A stretch of DNA of 64,000 nt from Bradyrhizobium sp. C9 (GTDB taxonomy: Bacteria > Pseudomonadota > Alphaproteobacteria > Rhizobiales > Xanthobacteraceae): the NCBI RefSeq assembly GCF_002532045.1, contig NZ_NWTG01000018.1:1-64000 (forward strand), in the 5' to 3' direction. The stretch's first letter is position 1. Every line of letters starts with the position of its first letter. The notes beneath the pieces were generated by a model. The model was given only the letters and a program-made list of their open reading frames with translations, made no database searches and was not told the DNA's origin. A program made the translations under genes and the position numbers. Positions 45,090-53,190 of this stretch are shown piece after piece.

Positions 45090-45458
45090 GTGGCCCGTAT
45101 TGCCGGCGTCAACATTCCTACCAACAAGCGCGTCCTGATCGCGCTTCAGTACATCCATGGTATCGGCCAGAAGAACGCGGCCGACATCATCGAGAAGGTC
45201 AAGATCCCGGTGGACCGTCGCGTCAACCAGTTGACCGACCAGGAAGTCCTGCAGATCCGCGAAGTGATCGACCGCGACTATCTGGTCGAGGGCGACCTCC
45301 GTCGTGAGGTCGGCATCAACATCAAGCGGCTGATGGACCTCGGCTGCTATCGCGGCCTGCGTCATCGCCGTGGTCTGCCGGTGCGCGGCCAGCGCACCCA
45401 CACCAATGCGCGCACGCGCAAGGGTCCGGCCAAGGCGATCGCCGGCAAGAAGAAGTAA
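45090..45458 (+). CDS. rpsM: 30S ribosomal protein S13
   Basis: The protein is 122 residues from a GTG start (ARIAGVNIPTNKRVLIALQY). It contacts A- and P-site tRNAs and bridges to the 50S. The basic C-terminus RGQRTHTNARTRKGPAKA is intact. It opens the alpha operon; unlike E. coli, rpsD (S4, the autoregulator) is not encoded between rpsK and rpoA. Confidence 0.98.
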   Translation: MARIAGVNIPTNKRVLIALQYIHGIGQKNAADIIEKVKIPVDRRVNQLTDQEVLQIREVIDRDYLVEGDLRREVGINIKRLMDLGCYRGLRHRRGLPVRGQRTHTNARTRKGPAKAIAGKKK

Positions 45459-45481
45459 GTTTTGCGAATTGCAGGTGGGGG

Positions 45482-45503
45482 GTAGCGAATCGAATTTCGC
45501 TAC
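45482..45503 (+). terminator. Hairpin between rpsM and rpsK
   Basis: GTAGCGAA and TTCGCTAC (8 bp, loop TCGAAT) form a perfect stem 23 bp after rpsM. There is no T-tract. Possible processing site; a similar CGCTATTCGC string occurs at 32828 near rpsJ. Confidence 0.35.
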
Positions 45504-45572
45504 TCGCCATTTGCGTTTTGAGGTGTAGCCGCTGGCACTACGGCGGCGTTGAGATCACAGGAAAGGTTTGAA

Positions 45573-45962
45573 ATGGGCAAGGAAGCCACCCGCGTACGTC
45601 GCCGCGAACGCAAGAACATCGCCTCCGGCATCGCGCACGTGAATTCGTCGTTCAACAACACGACCATCACCATCACCGACGCGCAGGGCAACACCATCGC
45701 CTGGTCGTCGGCCGGCACCATGGGCTTCAAGGGCTCGCGCAAGTCGACCCCCTATGCCGCGCAGGTCGCGGCCGAAGACGTCTCCAAGAAGGCGCAGGAA
45801 CACGGCATGCGTACGCTGGAGGTTGAAGTGGCCGGCCCGGGTTCGGGCCGTGAGTCGGCGCTCCGTGCGCTGCAGGCTGCGGGCTTCACCGTCACCTCGA
45901 TCCGCGACGTGACCACGATCCCGCACAATGGCTGCCGTCCGCGCAAGCGTCGGCGCGTTTGA
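45573..45962 (+). CDS. rpsK: 30S ribosomal protein S11
   Basis: The protein is 129 residues from MGKEATRVRRRERKN, with AGGAAAGG upstream; eight more in-frame codons are less likely. It lines the platform near the mRNA exit. The C-terminus HNGCRPRKRRRV is the conserved tail. Confidence 0.98.
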   Translation: MGKEATRVRRRERKNIASGIAHVNSSFNNTTITITDAQGNTIAWSSAGTMGFKGSRKSTPYAAQVAAEDVSKKAQEHGMRTLEVEVAGPGSGRESALRALQAAGFTVTSIRDVTTIPHNGCRPRKRRRV

Positions 45963-46080
45963 TCTGTAAATCGCGGGCGGCTGCTAGCCGCCCTGCGATG
46001 GTTTTTGGAATTGACCGCGCGGACTGTTCCGCGATCTCCAACGCCAGGTTCGGCCATTCGACGGGCCCAACGACTGGCAC

Positions 46081-47112
46081 ATGGGTGAACAAGTGACGAT
46101 CCAGAAAAATTGGCAAGAACTCATTCGACCGAACAAGCTGCAGGTGACGCCGGGCTCGGACGCGAGCCGGTTCGCCACCGTGGTCGCCGAGCCGCTCGAG
46201 CGCGGCTTCGGCCAGACGCTCGGCAACGCGCTGCGCCGCATCCTGCTGTCCTCGCTGCAGGGCGCGGCGGTGCAGTCGGTGCATATCGACGGCGTGCTGC
46301 ACGAGTTCTCCTCGATCGCCGGTGTCCGTGAAGACGTCACCGACATGGTGCTCAACATCAAGGACATCTCGATCAAGATGCAGGGCGAAGGCCCGAAGCG
46401 CATGGTCGTGAAGAAGCAGGGCCCGGGCGCCGTCACCGCCGGCGACATTCAGACCGTCGGCGACGTCACCGTGCTCAACCCTGACCTGCAGCTCTGCACG
46501 CTGGACGACGGCGCCGAGATCCGCATGGAATTCACGGTCACGACCGGCAAGGGCTATGTCGCCGCCGAGCGCAACCGGCCTGAGGATGCGCCGATCGGCC
46601 TGATCCCGGTCGACAGCCTGTTCTCGCCGGTCCGTAAGGTCTCCTACAAGGTCGAGAACACCCGTGAGGGCCAGATCCTCGACTACGACAAGCTGACCAT
46701 GACGATCGAGACCAACGGCGCGATCACGCCGGAGGACGCGGTGGCCTATGCCGCGCGCATCCTGCAGGATCAGCTCAACGTGTTCGTCAACTTCGAAGAG
46801 CCGCGCAAGGAAGTCACGCAGGAGATCATCCCCGATCTCGCGTTCAACCCGGCGTTCCTCAAGAAGGTCGACGAGCTCGAACTGTCGGTGCGTTCGGCAA
46901 ACTGCCTGAAGAACGACAACATCGTCTACATCGGCGACCTCGTGCAGAAGTCGGAAGCGGAAATGCTCCGCACCCCGAACTTCGGCCGCAAGTCGCTGAA
47001 CGAGATCAAGGAAGTGCTGGCCCAGATGGGTCTGCACCTCGGCATGGAAGTGCCGGGCTGGCCGCCGGAGAACATCGACGAGCTCGCCAAGCGCTTCGAG
47101 GATCACTACTGA
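46081..47112 (+). CDS. rpoA: DNA-directed RNA polymerase subunit alpha
   Basis: The protein is 343 residues. The N-terminal domain (LERGFGQTLGNALRRILLSSL) dimerises and assembles beta and beta'. The C-terminal domain (LELSVRSANCLKNDNIVYIGDL and GRKSLNEIKEVL) binds UP elements and activators. The ATG at 46081 is favoured over a GTG five codons later. It follows rpsK after 118 bp. Confidence 0.98.
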   Translation: MGEQVTIQKNWQELIRPNKLQVTPGSDASRFATVVAEPLERGFGQTLGNALRRILLSSLQGAAVQSVHIDGVLHEFSSIAGVREDVTDMVLNIKDISIKMQGEGPKRMVVKKQGPGAVTAGDIQTVGDVTVLNPDLQLCTLDDGAEIRMEFTVTTGKGYVAAERNRPEDAPIGLIPVDSLFSPVRKVSYKVENTREGQILDYDKLTMTIETNGAITPEDAVAYAARILQDQLNVFVNFEEPRKEVTQEIIPDLAFNPAFLKKVDELELSVRSANCLKNDNIVYIGDLVQKSEAEMLRTPNFGRKSLNEIKEVLAQMGLHLGMEVPGWPPENIDELAKRFEDHY

Positions 47113-47120
47113 TCCGATTC

Positions 47121-47153
47121 AATCATCATGGCCGGGCTCTCCCGGCCATGATT
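47121..47153 (+). terminator. Hairpin after rpoA
   Basis: ATGGCCGGG (47128-47136), loop CTCT, CCCGGCCAT (47141-47149), extended by AATC/GATT with a bulge. It lies 8 bp after rpoA and lacks a T-tract. Confidence 0.45.
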
Positions 47154-47167
47154 CTACGGCACGATCC

Positions 47168-47241
47168 CGGAAAAGTGCGCAGCGGTTTTCCGACCAGGAT
47201 CGCGCCAAACAAAGTAGCAAAAGCGCGAGATCGCGCTTTTG
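47168..47241. repeat. RIME-like intergenic mosaic repeat between rpoA and rplQ
   Basis: A hairpin CGGAAAA/TTTTCCG (47168-47192) around GTGCGCAGCGG is followed by CAAAAGCGCGA, GA, TCGCGCTTTTG (47218-47241), a perfect 11-bp palindrome. The motif CCGGAAAAGTGCGCAGCGG with a GCGCGATCGCGC palindrome is a repeat I recognise from Rhizobiales intergenic regions. Exact family membership was not checked. Confidence 0.6.
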
Positions 47242-47318
47242 TGGGCGAACGCAGGCAGCCCACCTGAGCAACATGTCCGACGAACCGTCGCGGCAGATTA
47301 CAAAGTAAGGAATAGACA

Positions 47319-47735
47319 ATGCGTCACGGCAAGGTTCATCGGAAGCTCAACCGCACCGCCGAGCACCGGCGTGCGATGTTCGCCAACATGGCGGCCGCGC
47401 TGATCAAGCACGAGCAGATCGTCACCACGCTGCCGAAGGCCAAGGAGCTGCGGCCGATCGTCGAGAAGCTCGTCACCCTCGGCAAGAAGGGCGGTCTCGC
47501 CCTGCGCCGCCAGGCGATTTCGGAGTTGCGCGACCTCGACCAGGTCAAGAAGCTGTTCGACACGCTGGCGACCCGCTACAAGGACCGCCAGGGCGGCTAC
47601 ACCCGCATCATCAAGGCCGGCTTCCGCTACGGCGACAACGCGGCGATGGCCGTGATCGAGTTCGTCGACCGCGACGTCGATGCCAAGGGCCAGGACTCCG
47701 GTCCGACCCAGGACAAGGAAGCCGAGGCGGCATAA
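47319..47735 (+). CDS. rplQ: 50S ribosomal protein L17
   Basis: The protein is 138 residues (MRHGKVHRKLNRTAEHRRAMFANMA). It sits near the tunnel exit. The C-terminal 20 residues (DVDAKGQDSGPTQDKEAEAA) are an acidic tail usual in this group. It ends the alpha operon and is followed by a strong terminator. Confidence 0.98.
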   Translation: MRHGKVHRKLNRTAEHRRAMFANMAAALIKHEQIVTTLPKAKELRPIVEKLVTLGKKGGLALRRQAISELRDLDQVKKLFDTLATRYKDRQGGYTRIIKAGFRYGDNAAMAVIEFVDRDVDAKGQDSGPTQDKEAEAA

Positions 47736-47759
47736 GCCGGTCTCTCCGCACGGATTTCG

Positions 47760-47790
47760 AAAACGGCGCCTTCGGGCGCCGTTTTTATTT
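47760..47790 (+). terminator. Intrinsic terminator of the ribosomal protein operons
   Basis: AAACGGCGCC, UUCG loop (TTCG), GGCGCCGTTT followed by TTATTT. A classic strong Rho-independent terminator 25 bp after rplQ. Confidence 0.95.
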
Positions 47791-47810
47791 GGCGGCCACG
47801 CTCCATCCCC

Positions 47811-47931
47811 GTCGTCCTGGCGAAAGCCAGGACCCATTACCTCAAATCTCAATTGTTGCGCGACGCTGGGGCTCAAGTCCTTCTCGCGATCACCTGCGGT
47901 GGTAATGGGTCCTGGCTTGCGCCAGGACGAC
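47811..47931. repeat. Interspersed palindromic repeat, family A copy 2
   Basis: 121 bp with near-perfect 31-base inverted ends (47811-47841 and 47901-47931, one mismatch). Each end itself holds a small hairpin (CCTGGC/GCCAGG). The left 27 bases match the right end of the copy at 142-273. The rest of 47736-48026 holds only the terminator and the leader of the next gene. Confidence 0.8.
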
Positions 47932-48026
47932 GTCGTCTGTGTACTGTCGTCCTCACGCATCGGTGAGACACAATTGCGGTGCATCATGCCGCGCCCGATA
48001 TCCATCGACATCAATGGAGATGACAG

Positions 48027-48821
48027 ATGAAAATCGACCTTTCCGGAAAGACTGCGCTGGTGACCGGCTCGACCGCGGGCATCGGCAACGCCATTGCAAA
48101 GGGGCTGGCGGAGACCGGCGCGGAGGTCGTCATCAACGGCCGTAGCCAGGCCAAGGTCGATGCCGCGATGGCCGCGATCGCCAAGGCGGTGCCGGGCGCC
48201 AAGGTCCGCGGCATCGCCGCCGACGTCTCGACATCGGCCGGATGCAAGGCGCTGCTCGCGGCGTTGCCCGAGGTCGACATCCTCGTCAACAATGCCGGCA
48301 TCTTCGAGCCGAAGGGCTTCTTCGATATTCCGGACGAGGACTGGAGCCGCTTCTTCGAGGTCAACGTGATGTCGGGCGTGCGGCTGTCGCGCGGCTACAT
48401 GCAGGGCATGCTGAAGCGCAATTGGGGCCGCATCGTCTTCATCTCCTCGGAATCCGGCCTCAACATCCCGACCGAGATGATTCACTACGGCACGACCAAG
48501 ACCGCGCAGCTTGCGATCGCGCGCGGGCTCGCGGAGCTGACCAAGGGCACCGCCGTCACGGTCAACTCCGTGCTGCCCGGACCGACCATGTCCGAGGGAG
48601 TCGAGACCTTCGTCAAGGATCTCGCCAAGCAGAACGGCCAGTCGGTCGAGGAGGCGGCCTCCAACTTCGTCAAGCAGCACCGGCCGACCTCGCTGCTGCA
48701 GCGCTTTGCCAGCACCGAGGAGATCGCCAATCTCGTGGTCTATGTCTGCTCCAAGCAGGCCTCGGCAACCAATGGCGCCGCGCTGCGCGCCGAGGGCGGC
48801 ATCGTCAATACGATCGCGTGA
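48027..48821 (+). CDS. SDR family oxidoreductase
   Basis: The protein is 264 residues of the short-chain dehydrogenase family. TGSTAGIG is at 13-20, NNAG at 88-91, catalytic Ser141, Tyr154 and Lys158 (YGTTK). NGRS after the second strand favours NADP. The C-terminal RAEGG replaces the usual DGG. The substrate is unknown; a carbonyl reduction in secondary catabolism is likely. It starts 96 bp after repeat A, and a DUF1330 gene follows 6 bp after its stop, so the two form an operon. Confidence 0.92.
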   Translation: MKIDLSGKTALVTGSTAGIGNAIAKGLAETGAEVVINGRSQAKVDAAMAAIAKAVPGAKVRGIAADVSTSAGCKALLAALPEVDILVNNAGIFEPKGFFDIPDEDWSRFFEVNVMSGVRLSRGYMQGMLKRNWGRIVFISSESGLNIPTEMIHYGTTKTAQLAIARGLAELTKGTAVTVNSVLPGPTMSEGVETFVKDLAKQNGQSVEEAASNFVKQHRPTSLLQRFASTEEIANLVVYVCSKQASATNGAALRAEGGIVNTIA

Positions 48822-48827
48822 GGCCGC

Positions 48828-49124
48828 ATGTCCGCCTATGTGATCTCGGAGGTCGAGATGCGCGACGCCGCCGCGTTCGAGGCCTATCGCGCGCAGGCGG
48901 CGAAGACCATCGAACAGTATGGCGGGCGCTATCTCGTGCGCGGCGGCGCAGCTGAAGTGGTGGAGGGCGCTCCGGCGCCGAACGCCATTGTCATCGTCGA
49001 GTTTCCGTCCATGGCACGTCTACGTGAGTGGTACGCCTCACCGGAATATGCCGCGGCACTCAAGCATCGGCGGACCGGGCTGGAGCGCCGGCTGATCTTC
49101 GTCGAGGGCATTCTGCCGAGCTAG
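48828..49124 (+). CDS. DUF1330 domain-containing protein
   Basis: The protein is 98 residues with the ferredoxin-like dimeric alpha/beta-barrel fold. YVISEVEMRDAAAFEAYRAQAAKTIEQYGGRYLVRGG (split: AAFEAYRAQAAKTIEQYGGR, then YLVRGG) and the late WYASPEYAAALKHR are hallmarks of DUF1330. The biochemical role of the family is unclear; small monooxygenase or binding roles are proposed for relatives. It is 6 bp after the SDR. Its stop TAG overlaps the stop of the convergent gene at 49121 in a shared CTAG. Confidence 0.9.
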   Translation: MSAYVISEVEMRDAAAFEAYRAQAAKTIEQYGGRYLVRGGAAEVVEGAPAPNAIVIVEFPSMARLREWYASPEYAAALKHRRTGLERRLIFVEGILPS

Positions 49125-50248
49125 GCTTTGGCCCCGTCGAGGAACTCGCTGAAGCCTGACGGGTGATAGGGGCCGAAGCATATCTGCTCGAGGACGCCAA
49201 TTCCCGTCCGGTCGCCTTGGCGGGCGCGCACCACCTGTTGCACGTGCACGTTCTCGCGGGCCAGCGGGTCGAGCGTCAAGGGATCGAACGACTCGCCGCC
49301 GATCTCGAGCTCGCCCTTCCACATGCCCTGGCCCCATTGCGGATGACCGTAGCCGAGGCCCTTCATCTGGAATTTGAGGATCGGGTCGAGTGCGATGGTC
49401 GAGGTGTGGCCGTCGATGTCGACCAGGTCGATTTCGGCCGACTGCGCCAGCCGCGTGCTCGGCACGTATCTGACGCGGTGCCGCGCGGTCGCCATGCGGC
49501 GGTCGAGCCCGTCGACGACGCCCGGGATCTCGGCCTCGCTTCGGTAGAGCGGCGCGGTGATGCCCTCGCGGACCAGCGCCTCGCCGCGCGTGCCGTCGAA
49601 GAAGATGGCGTGCGAGATGTGGTCGTCCCAGACCAGCGGCGCCCAGAGGAAGAACACGCTCGGCAGCGGCATCGGCGCGCCGCCCACATCGCGTTCGCCG
49701 ACATTGCGAACGCCCCAGGAGCGATCCTTGGTGGCGTAGCAGGTGCGATCGTCGACCTTGATCTCGCCATCGGGGTGACGCACGACGCCGCTCCAGCGGC
49801 CGAACTGGTCGAACCGGGTCGAATCCATCGCGCGGCGGTCGCCCGACCAGAGCGTCTGGCGCGCTTCCTGGATCGCAGCGGTGCGCGCGGAGAAGGTCAG
49901 GTCGCAGGAAAGGCCCGTCGCATTGTCGTCGAGCACGATTCGGGTCCGCAGCATCGGCTCGATGACCTCGAGCCTGAACGGGCCGACCTGCATCTCGGTG
50001 CGCTCGAGCGGCGCCCGCCGCGAACCGTAGAAGCAATGCTGCCGTCCGCCGCGCTCCACGACGCTGAAGGCGCAATCGAGGATCTTGCGGTGCGGGTAGA
50101 TCGCAATGCCGATCCCGAAATAATACGCGCCGTCCGCGGTGTAGCCGTTGAACCAGGTGCGGTCATAGACATTGCGGTCGCTGGTCGAGGGAACCGCGAT
50201 CGGTTCCGGCGTCTGGTGGATGGGGAAGTCGTCCAGTTTGTTGAGCAC
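49121..50248 (-). CDS. Unrecognised protein (possible DUF7064/DUF7065-like)
   Basis: The protein is 375 residues from a GTG start (VLNKLDDFPIHQTPEP) preceded by AAAGGGA. No signal peptide or membrane helix is seen. It is rich in beta-strand-like stretches (YYFGIGIAIYPHRK, TRIVLDDNATGLSCDLTFSA, VFFLWAPLVWDDHISHAIFF) and a late GYGHPQWGQGMWKGELEIGG motif. It may be a two-lobe lipocalin/AttH-like beta-barrel. I recall similar proteins (DUF7064/DUF7065) encoded next to phosphotransferases, but I cannot prove that. It is the second gene of a minus-strand operon, 21 bp after the APH-like gene. Confidence 0.75.
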   Translation of the reverse strand: MLNKLDDFPIHQTPEPIAVPSTSDRNVYDRTWFNGYTADGAYYFGIGIAIYPHRKILDCAFSVVERGGRQHCFYGSRRAPLERTEMQVGPFRLEVIEPMLRTRIVLDDNATGLSCDLTFSARTAAIQEARQTLWSGDRRAMDSTRFDQFGRWSGVVRHPDGEIKVDDRTCYATKDRSWGVRNVGERDVGGAPMPLPSVFFLWAPLVWDDHISHAIFFDGTRGEALVREGITAPLYRSEAEIPGVVDGLDRRMATARHRVRYVPSTRLAQSAEIDLVDIDGHTSTIALDPILKFQMKGLGYGHPQWGQGMWKGELEIGGESFDPLTLDPLARENVHVQQVVRARQGDRTGIGVLEQICFGPYHPSGFSEFLDGAKA

Positions 50249-50269
50249 GCCGATCCCTTTCGCTAGCCC

Positions 50270-51349
50270 TCAATCCTGCCAGTATGAGAAACTGTCGTGG
50301 TCCAGCGCTTGCGCGCAGGCGCCACGGGTCATTTTCAGGAACAGCGCGTCACCGCGCTCGGAACGCTGGACGCTGAGCGCGGAGACGACGCCCATCATGA
50401 TGCCGTGTAGCGTGTAGCGCCGGTAATCCCGCCAGCATTCATCCCAGCCATAGTCGCGCACGCCGCGCCGGATCAGCTCCGAGTGATAGAACCGCACCAG
50501 ATCGGCTTCATGTAGCCGCCGTTCGGACGGATCGATGCCGGCCGACAGGAAATAGGCGACGTCGACGATGCCCGGTCCCATCGTCATCGTCTGCCAGTCC
50601 AGCGTGGCCATCGGACGGGTGTTGCCGCGCACGTCGAACAGCATGTTGTCGAGCCGGAAATCCGCATGCTGCAGCGTTCGCGGCACCGATCGATCGGACT
50701 GGTAGCGCGGGATCGCGTCCGGAAGCCGGTCGATCAGATCGAGGAATTCCGGCTCGATCACGCCGTGATACCGTTCCTTGTAGAGACCGATGATGCCGGG
50801 CAGCACCGCGCGAAGGTCTCGGCGCCGGCTCGCGGCAACCGCGAAGCATTGCACCGCATCGAGCGTCGGATCGTTCCATCGCGGCGCATGCAGCGCGGCG
50901 GCCTCACGCATCGCCGTCAGGCTGTCGGCGATCGCGCATCCGGCGAGCTGGTCTCCCGGGCGCGCGGGCGCCAGATCCTCCAGGATCAGTGTGAAGTCGT
51001 CGGTCGCCGGATCGATTTCGGCGAGGATCGGCCGCGGGGTGTGAATATCGACGGTCGCCGCCAGCTCGCGATAGAACGCGACCTCGCGGACATAGAGCGT
51101 GTGCGCGGAACCGGAGCGGCGGCTGTCGGGATCCGCGGCCGGGAATTTGCCGACCACGCTTGCGGGCGCGTTCGGTTCGTCGCCGTCATAGGTCAGATGA
51201 AATCGATAGCTGTCGCCGACGAGGCCATTGCCGACTGGCTTGCAGGCGAGATCGACGACCCTGACCTGGTCGATCATGCCGGCTTCACGCAGCGCCCGTG
51301 TCATCCACTCCGGATCGATCCGCGACGGATCGGCCGTGAGCAAACTCAT
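50270..51349 (-). CDS. APH-like phosphotransferase family protein
   Basis: The protein is 359 residues of the aminoglycoside phosphotransferase/choline kinase-like fold. The catalytic loop is LQHADFRLDNMLFD (HxDxxxxN) and the metal-binding Asp is in ATLDWQTMTMG. The ATG at 51349 has GGAGGAAA immediately upstream; 38 further in-frame codons to 51463 are low-complexity and unlikely. It could phosphorylate a small alcohol or be an acyl-CoA dehydrogenase-associated ACAD10-like kinase; the substrate is unknown. It is first in an operon with the gene ending at 49121. Confidence 0.9.
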   Translation of the reverse strand: MSLLTADPSRIDPEWMTRALREAGMIDQVRVVDLACKPVGNGLVGDSYRFHLTYDGDEPNAPASVVGKFPAADPDSRRSGSAHTLYVREVAFYRELAATVDIHTPRPILAEIDPATDDFTLILEDLAPARPGDQLAGCAIADSLTAMREAAALHAPRWNDPTLDAVQCFAVAASRRRDLRAVLPGIIGLYKERYHGVIEPEFLDLIDRLPDAIPRYQSDRSVPRTLQHADFRLDNMLFDVRGNTRPMATLDWQTMTMGPGIVDVAYFLSAGIDPSERRLHEADLVRFYHSELIRRGVRDYGWDECWRDYRRYTLHGIMMGVVSALSVQRSERGDALFLKMTRGACAQALDHDSFSYWQD

Positions 51350-51508
51350 CAGTTTCCTCCCATCCCCGTGGGCGTCACCACCGTTCGGACCGCGTCTCGC
51401 GCGACCGGATTGAGGGCGGGGTGATCGTTGCGCAAAGCATACAGGCGATGCTGGCTTTGGCAAAAGCCATGCGCCGCCTGTGGGGATATCTCGGGAGTTC
51501 CGTAGGCG

Positions 51509-51624
51509 CGTAGGGCGGGTTAGCGTCAGCGTAACCCGCCGTTCTTGCGCGTGGCGTGGTGGATTACGCCTTCCGCCTTCGCTCGTTGAGCTACGGTGGA
51601 CGTCGTCGGCTAATCCACCCTACG
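51509..51624. repeat. Interspersed repeat, family C
   Basis: CGTAGGGCGGGTTAGC at 51509-51524 is matched, inverted and with mismatches, by GGCTAATCCACCCTACG at 51608-51624. Internally, GGCGGGTTA/TAACCCGCC forms a hairpin and GGTGGATTACGCC is a half-copy. The GTAGGGTGGATTAGCC-type string is a widespread proteobacterial repeat. Confidence 0.65.
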
Positions 51625-51633
51625 CAACGAGTC

Positions 51634-52647
51634 CTACCAGCCTTCCAGCACGATCTTGCCGCGCGACTTGCCGCTTTCCAGCAGCGCATGGGCGCGCTTG
51701 AGGTTGGCGGCGTTGATGGTGCCGAAGGTCTGGTCGAGCGTGGTGCGCAGCACGCCCTTGTCGATCAGGTCGGCGACGTCGTTGAGCAGATGATGCTGCG
51801 CGATCATGTCGGGCGTCTGGAACGAGGAGCGCGTGAACATCGATTCCCAGTGCACCGACACCGCCTTGCCCTTGAACGCGGCGACGTTGAATTCGGCGGG
51901 ATCGTCGATCAGGCCGAACTTGCCCTGCGGTGCGATGAAGTCGGCGATCGACTTGTAGTGCTGGTCGGTGAAGGTGAGGCTGGCGACGAGGCCAACCGGC
52001 GGCAGCTTCAAGCTCTCGATCTGCTCCTTCATCGGCTGCGAGTGATCGATCACCGCATGCGCACCGAGATCGCGGCACCACTTCGCAGACTCCGGCCGCG
52101 TCGCGGTCGCGACCACCGTCAGCCCGGTGAGGCGGCGCGCGAGCTGGATCAGGATCGAGCCGACGCCGCCGGCGCCGCCGGTGATCAGCAGCGTGCGCGG
52201 ATCGAGGCTCTTGCCCGGCACCGCGCCGAGGCGGTCGAACAGCAGCTCCCAGGCGGTGATCGAGGTCAGGGGCAGGGCGGCGGCCTGCGCGAAGGACAGC
52301 GCGGTGGGCTTGCTGCCGACGATGCGCTCGTCGACCAGATGAAATTCCGAATTGGTGCCCTGGCGCAGGATGGAGCCCGCGTAGAACACTTCGTCACCCG
52401 GCTTGAAGAGCGAGACGTCGGGCCCGACGGCGTCGACCACGCCGGCCGCATCGAAGCCGAGGATCTTGTAGCCGCCGTCGGTCGGCGCCGCGCGCTTGCG
52501 CACCTTGTAGTCGACCGGGTTGGCCGAGATCGCCTTCACCGCGACGCGGATGTCGTGCCCCTTCGGTTCGGGCTTGGCGATCTCGAAATCGACGAGCGAA
52601 TCCGCCGCCTCGATCGGCAGCGATTTTTGGTATCCGACGGCCTTCAT
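51634..52647 (-). CDS. Zinc-type alcohol dehydrogenase/quinone oxidoreductase-like protein
   Basis: The protein is 337 residues of the medium-chain dehydrogenase/reductase superfamily. NPVDYKVRKR is in the N-terminal GroES-like part. The Rossmann motif is TGGAGGVGSI (about 179-188). I do not see the catalytic zinc cysteine-histidine ligands, so it likely belongs to the zinc-lacking quinone reductase group annotated as TIGR02817-like. It probably reduces quinones or reactive enones with NADPH. It diverges from an HxlR regulator with a perfect inverted repeat between them, which suggests induction by electrophiles. Confidence 0.9.
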   Translation of the reverse strand: MKAVGYQKSLPIEAADSLVDFEIAKPEPKGHDIRVAVKAISANPVDYKVRKRAAPTDGGYKILGFDAAGVVDAVGPDVSLFKPGDEVFYAGSILRQGTNSEFHLVDERIVGSKPTALSFAQAAALPLTSITAWELLFDRLGAVPGKSLDPRTLLITGGAGGVGSILIQLARRLTGLTVVATATRPESAKWCRDLGAHAVIDHSQPMKEQIESLKLPPVGLVASLTFTDQHYKSIADFIAPQGKFGLIDDPAEFNVAAFKGKAVSVHWESMFTRSSFQTPDMIAQHHLLNDVADLIDKGVLRTTLDQTFGTINAANLKRAHALLESGKSRGKIVLEGW

Positions 52648-52719
52648 GGCTGGTCTCCGTGGTGGACGATTGCCTGCCGTCTAACTGTCGCGCTGGCGTC
52701 CATTTGGCAAGTACTGTAA

Positions 52720-52742
52720 AAACAGGGAACTAGTCCCTGTTT
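52720..52742. promoter_or_regulatory. Perfect inverted repeat operator for HxlR regulator
   Basis: AAACAGGGA, ACTAG, TCCCTGTTT: a 9-bp perfect inverted repeat with 5-bp centre. It lies 24 bp before the HxlR start and 73 bp before the dehydrogenase start. HxlR proteins bind such dyads as dimers; this should be the shared operator. Confidence 0.7.
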
Positions 52743-52765
52743 GTATACTATTGGGAAAATACCCG

Positions 52766-53143
52766 ATGAAACGGAAGAATTTCGCGCGCCGGCCGGGCTG
52801 TGCGGTCGAGGCGGCGCTCGATTTGATCGATGGCAAATGGAAGGGCGTGATCCTGTATCATTTGCAGGCCGGCACCCAGCGCTTCGGCGAGCTGCGGCGG
52901 CGGATGCCCGGCATCACCCAGCGCATGCTGACCAAGCAGCTGCGCGCGCTGGAGGACGATGGCCTCGTGATCCGCAAGGTCTATGCCGAGGTGCCGCCGC
53001 GGGTCGAATACACGCTCTCCGAACTCGGCGAGAGCCTGCGCCCGGTGATCGATATCTTGAAAGCCTGGGGCGAGGGCCATCAGGAGCGGCTGTCCTGCGC
53101 GCCGGCGCCGGAAGTCGTCGTGAAGAAAAAGCGCGCGGCTTGA
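52766..53143 (+). CDS. HxlR/QorR-type winged helix regulator
   Basis: The protein is 125 residues from ATG at 52766 (MKRKNFARRPGCAVEAALDL). The single-domain winged helix includes GKWKGVILYHL, FGELRRRMPGITQRMLTKQL and RKVYAEVPPRVEYTLSELG, all typical of HxlR. Cys12 matches the position of the redox-sensing Cys of YodB/QorR-type members, so it may sense quinones or electrophiles by thiol modification. It diverges from the quinone-reductase-like gene. A TTG 15 bases upstream is a weaker start. Confidence 0.9.
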   Translation: MKRKNFARRPGCAVEAALDLIDGKWKGVILYHLQAGTQRFGELRRRMPGITQRMLTKQLRALEDDGLVIRKVYAEVPPRVEYTLSELGESLRPVIDILKAWGEGHQERLSCAPAPEVVVKKKRAA

Positions 53144-53190
53144 AAGCATCAGGTTCGCTTGAATCGGTCACGCGGCAAACTCCGCTGCAC

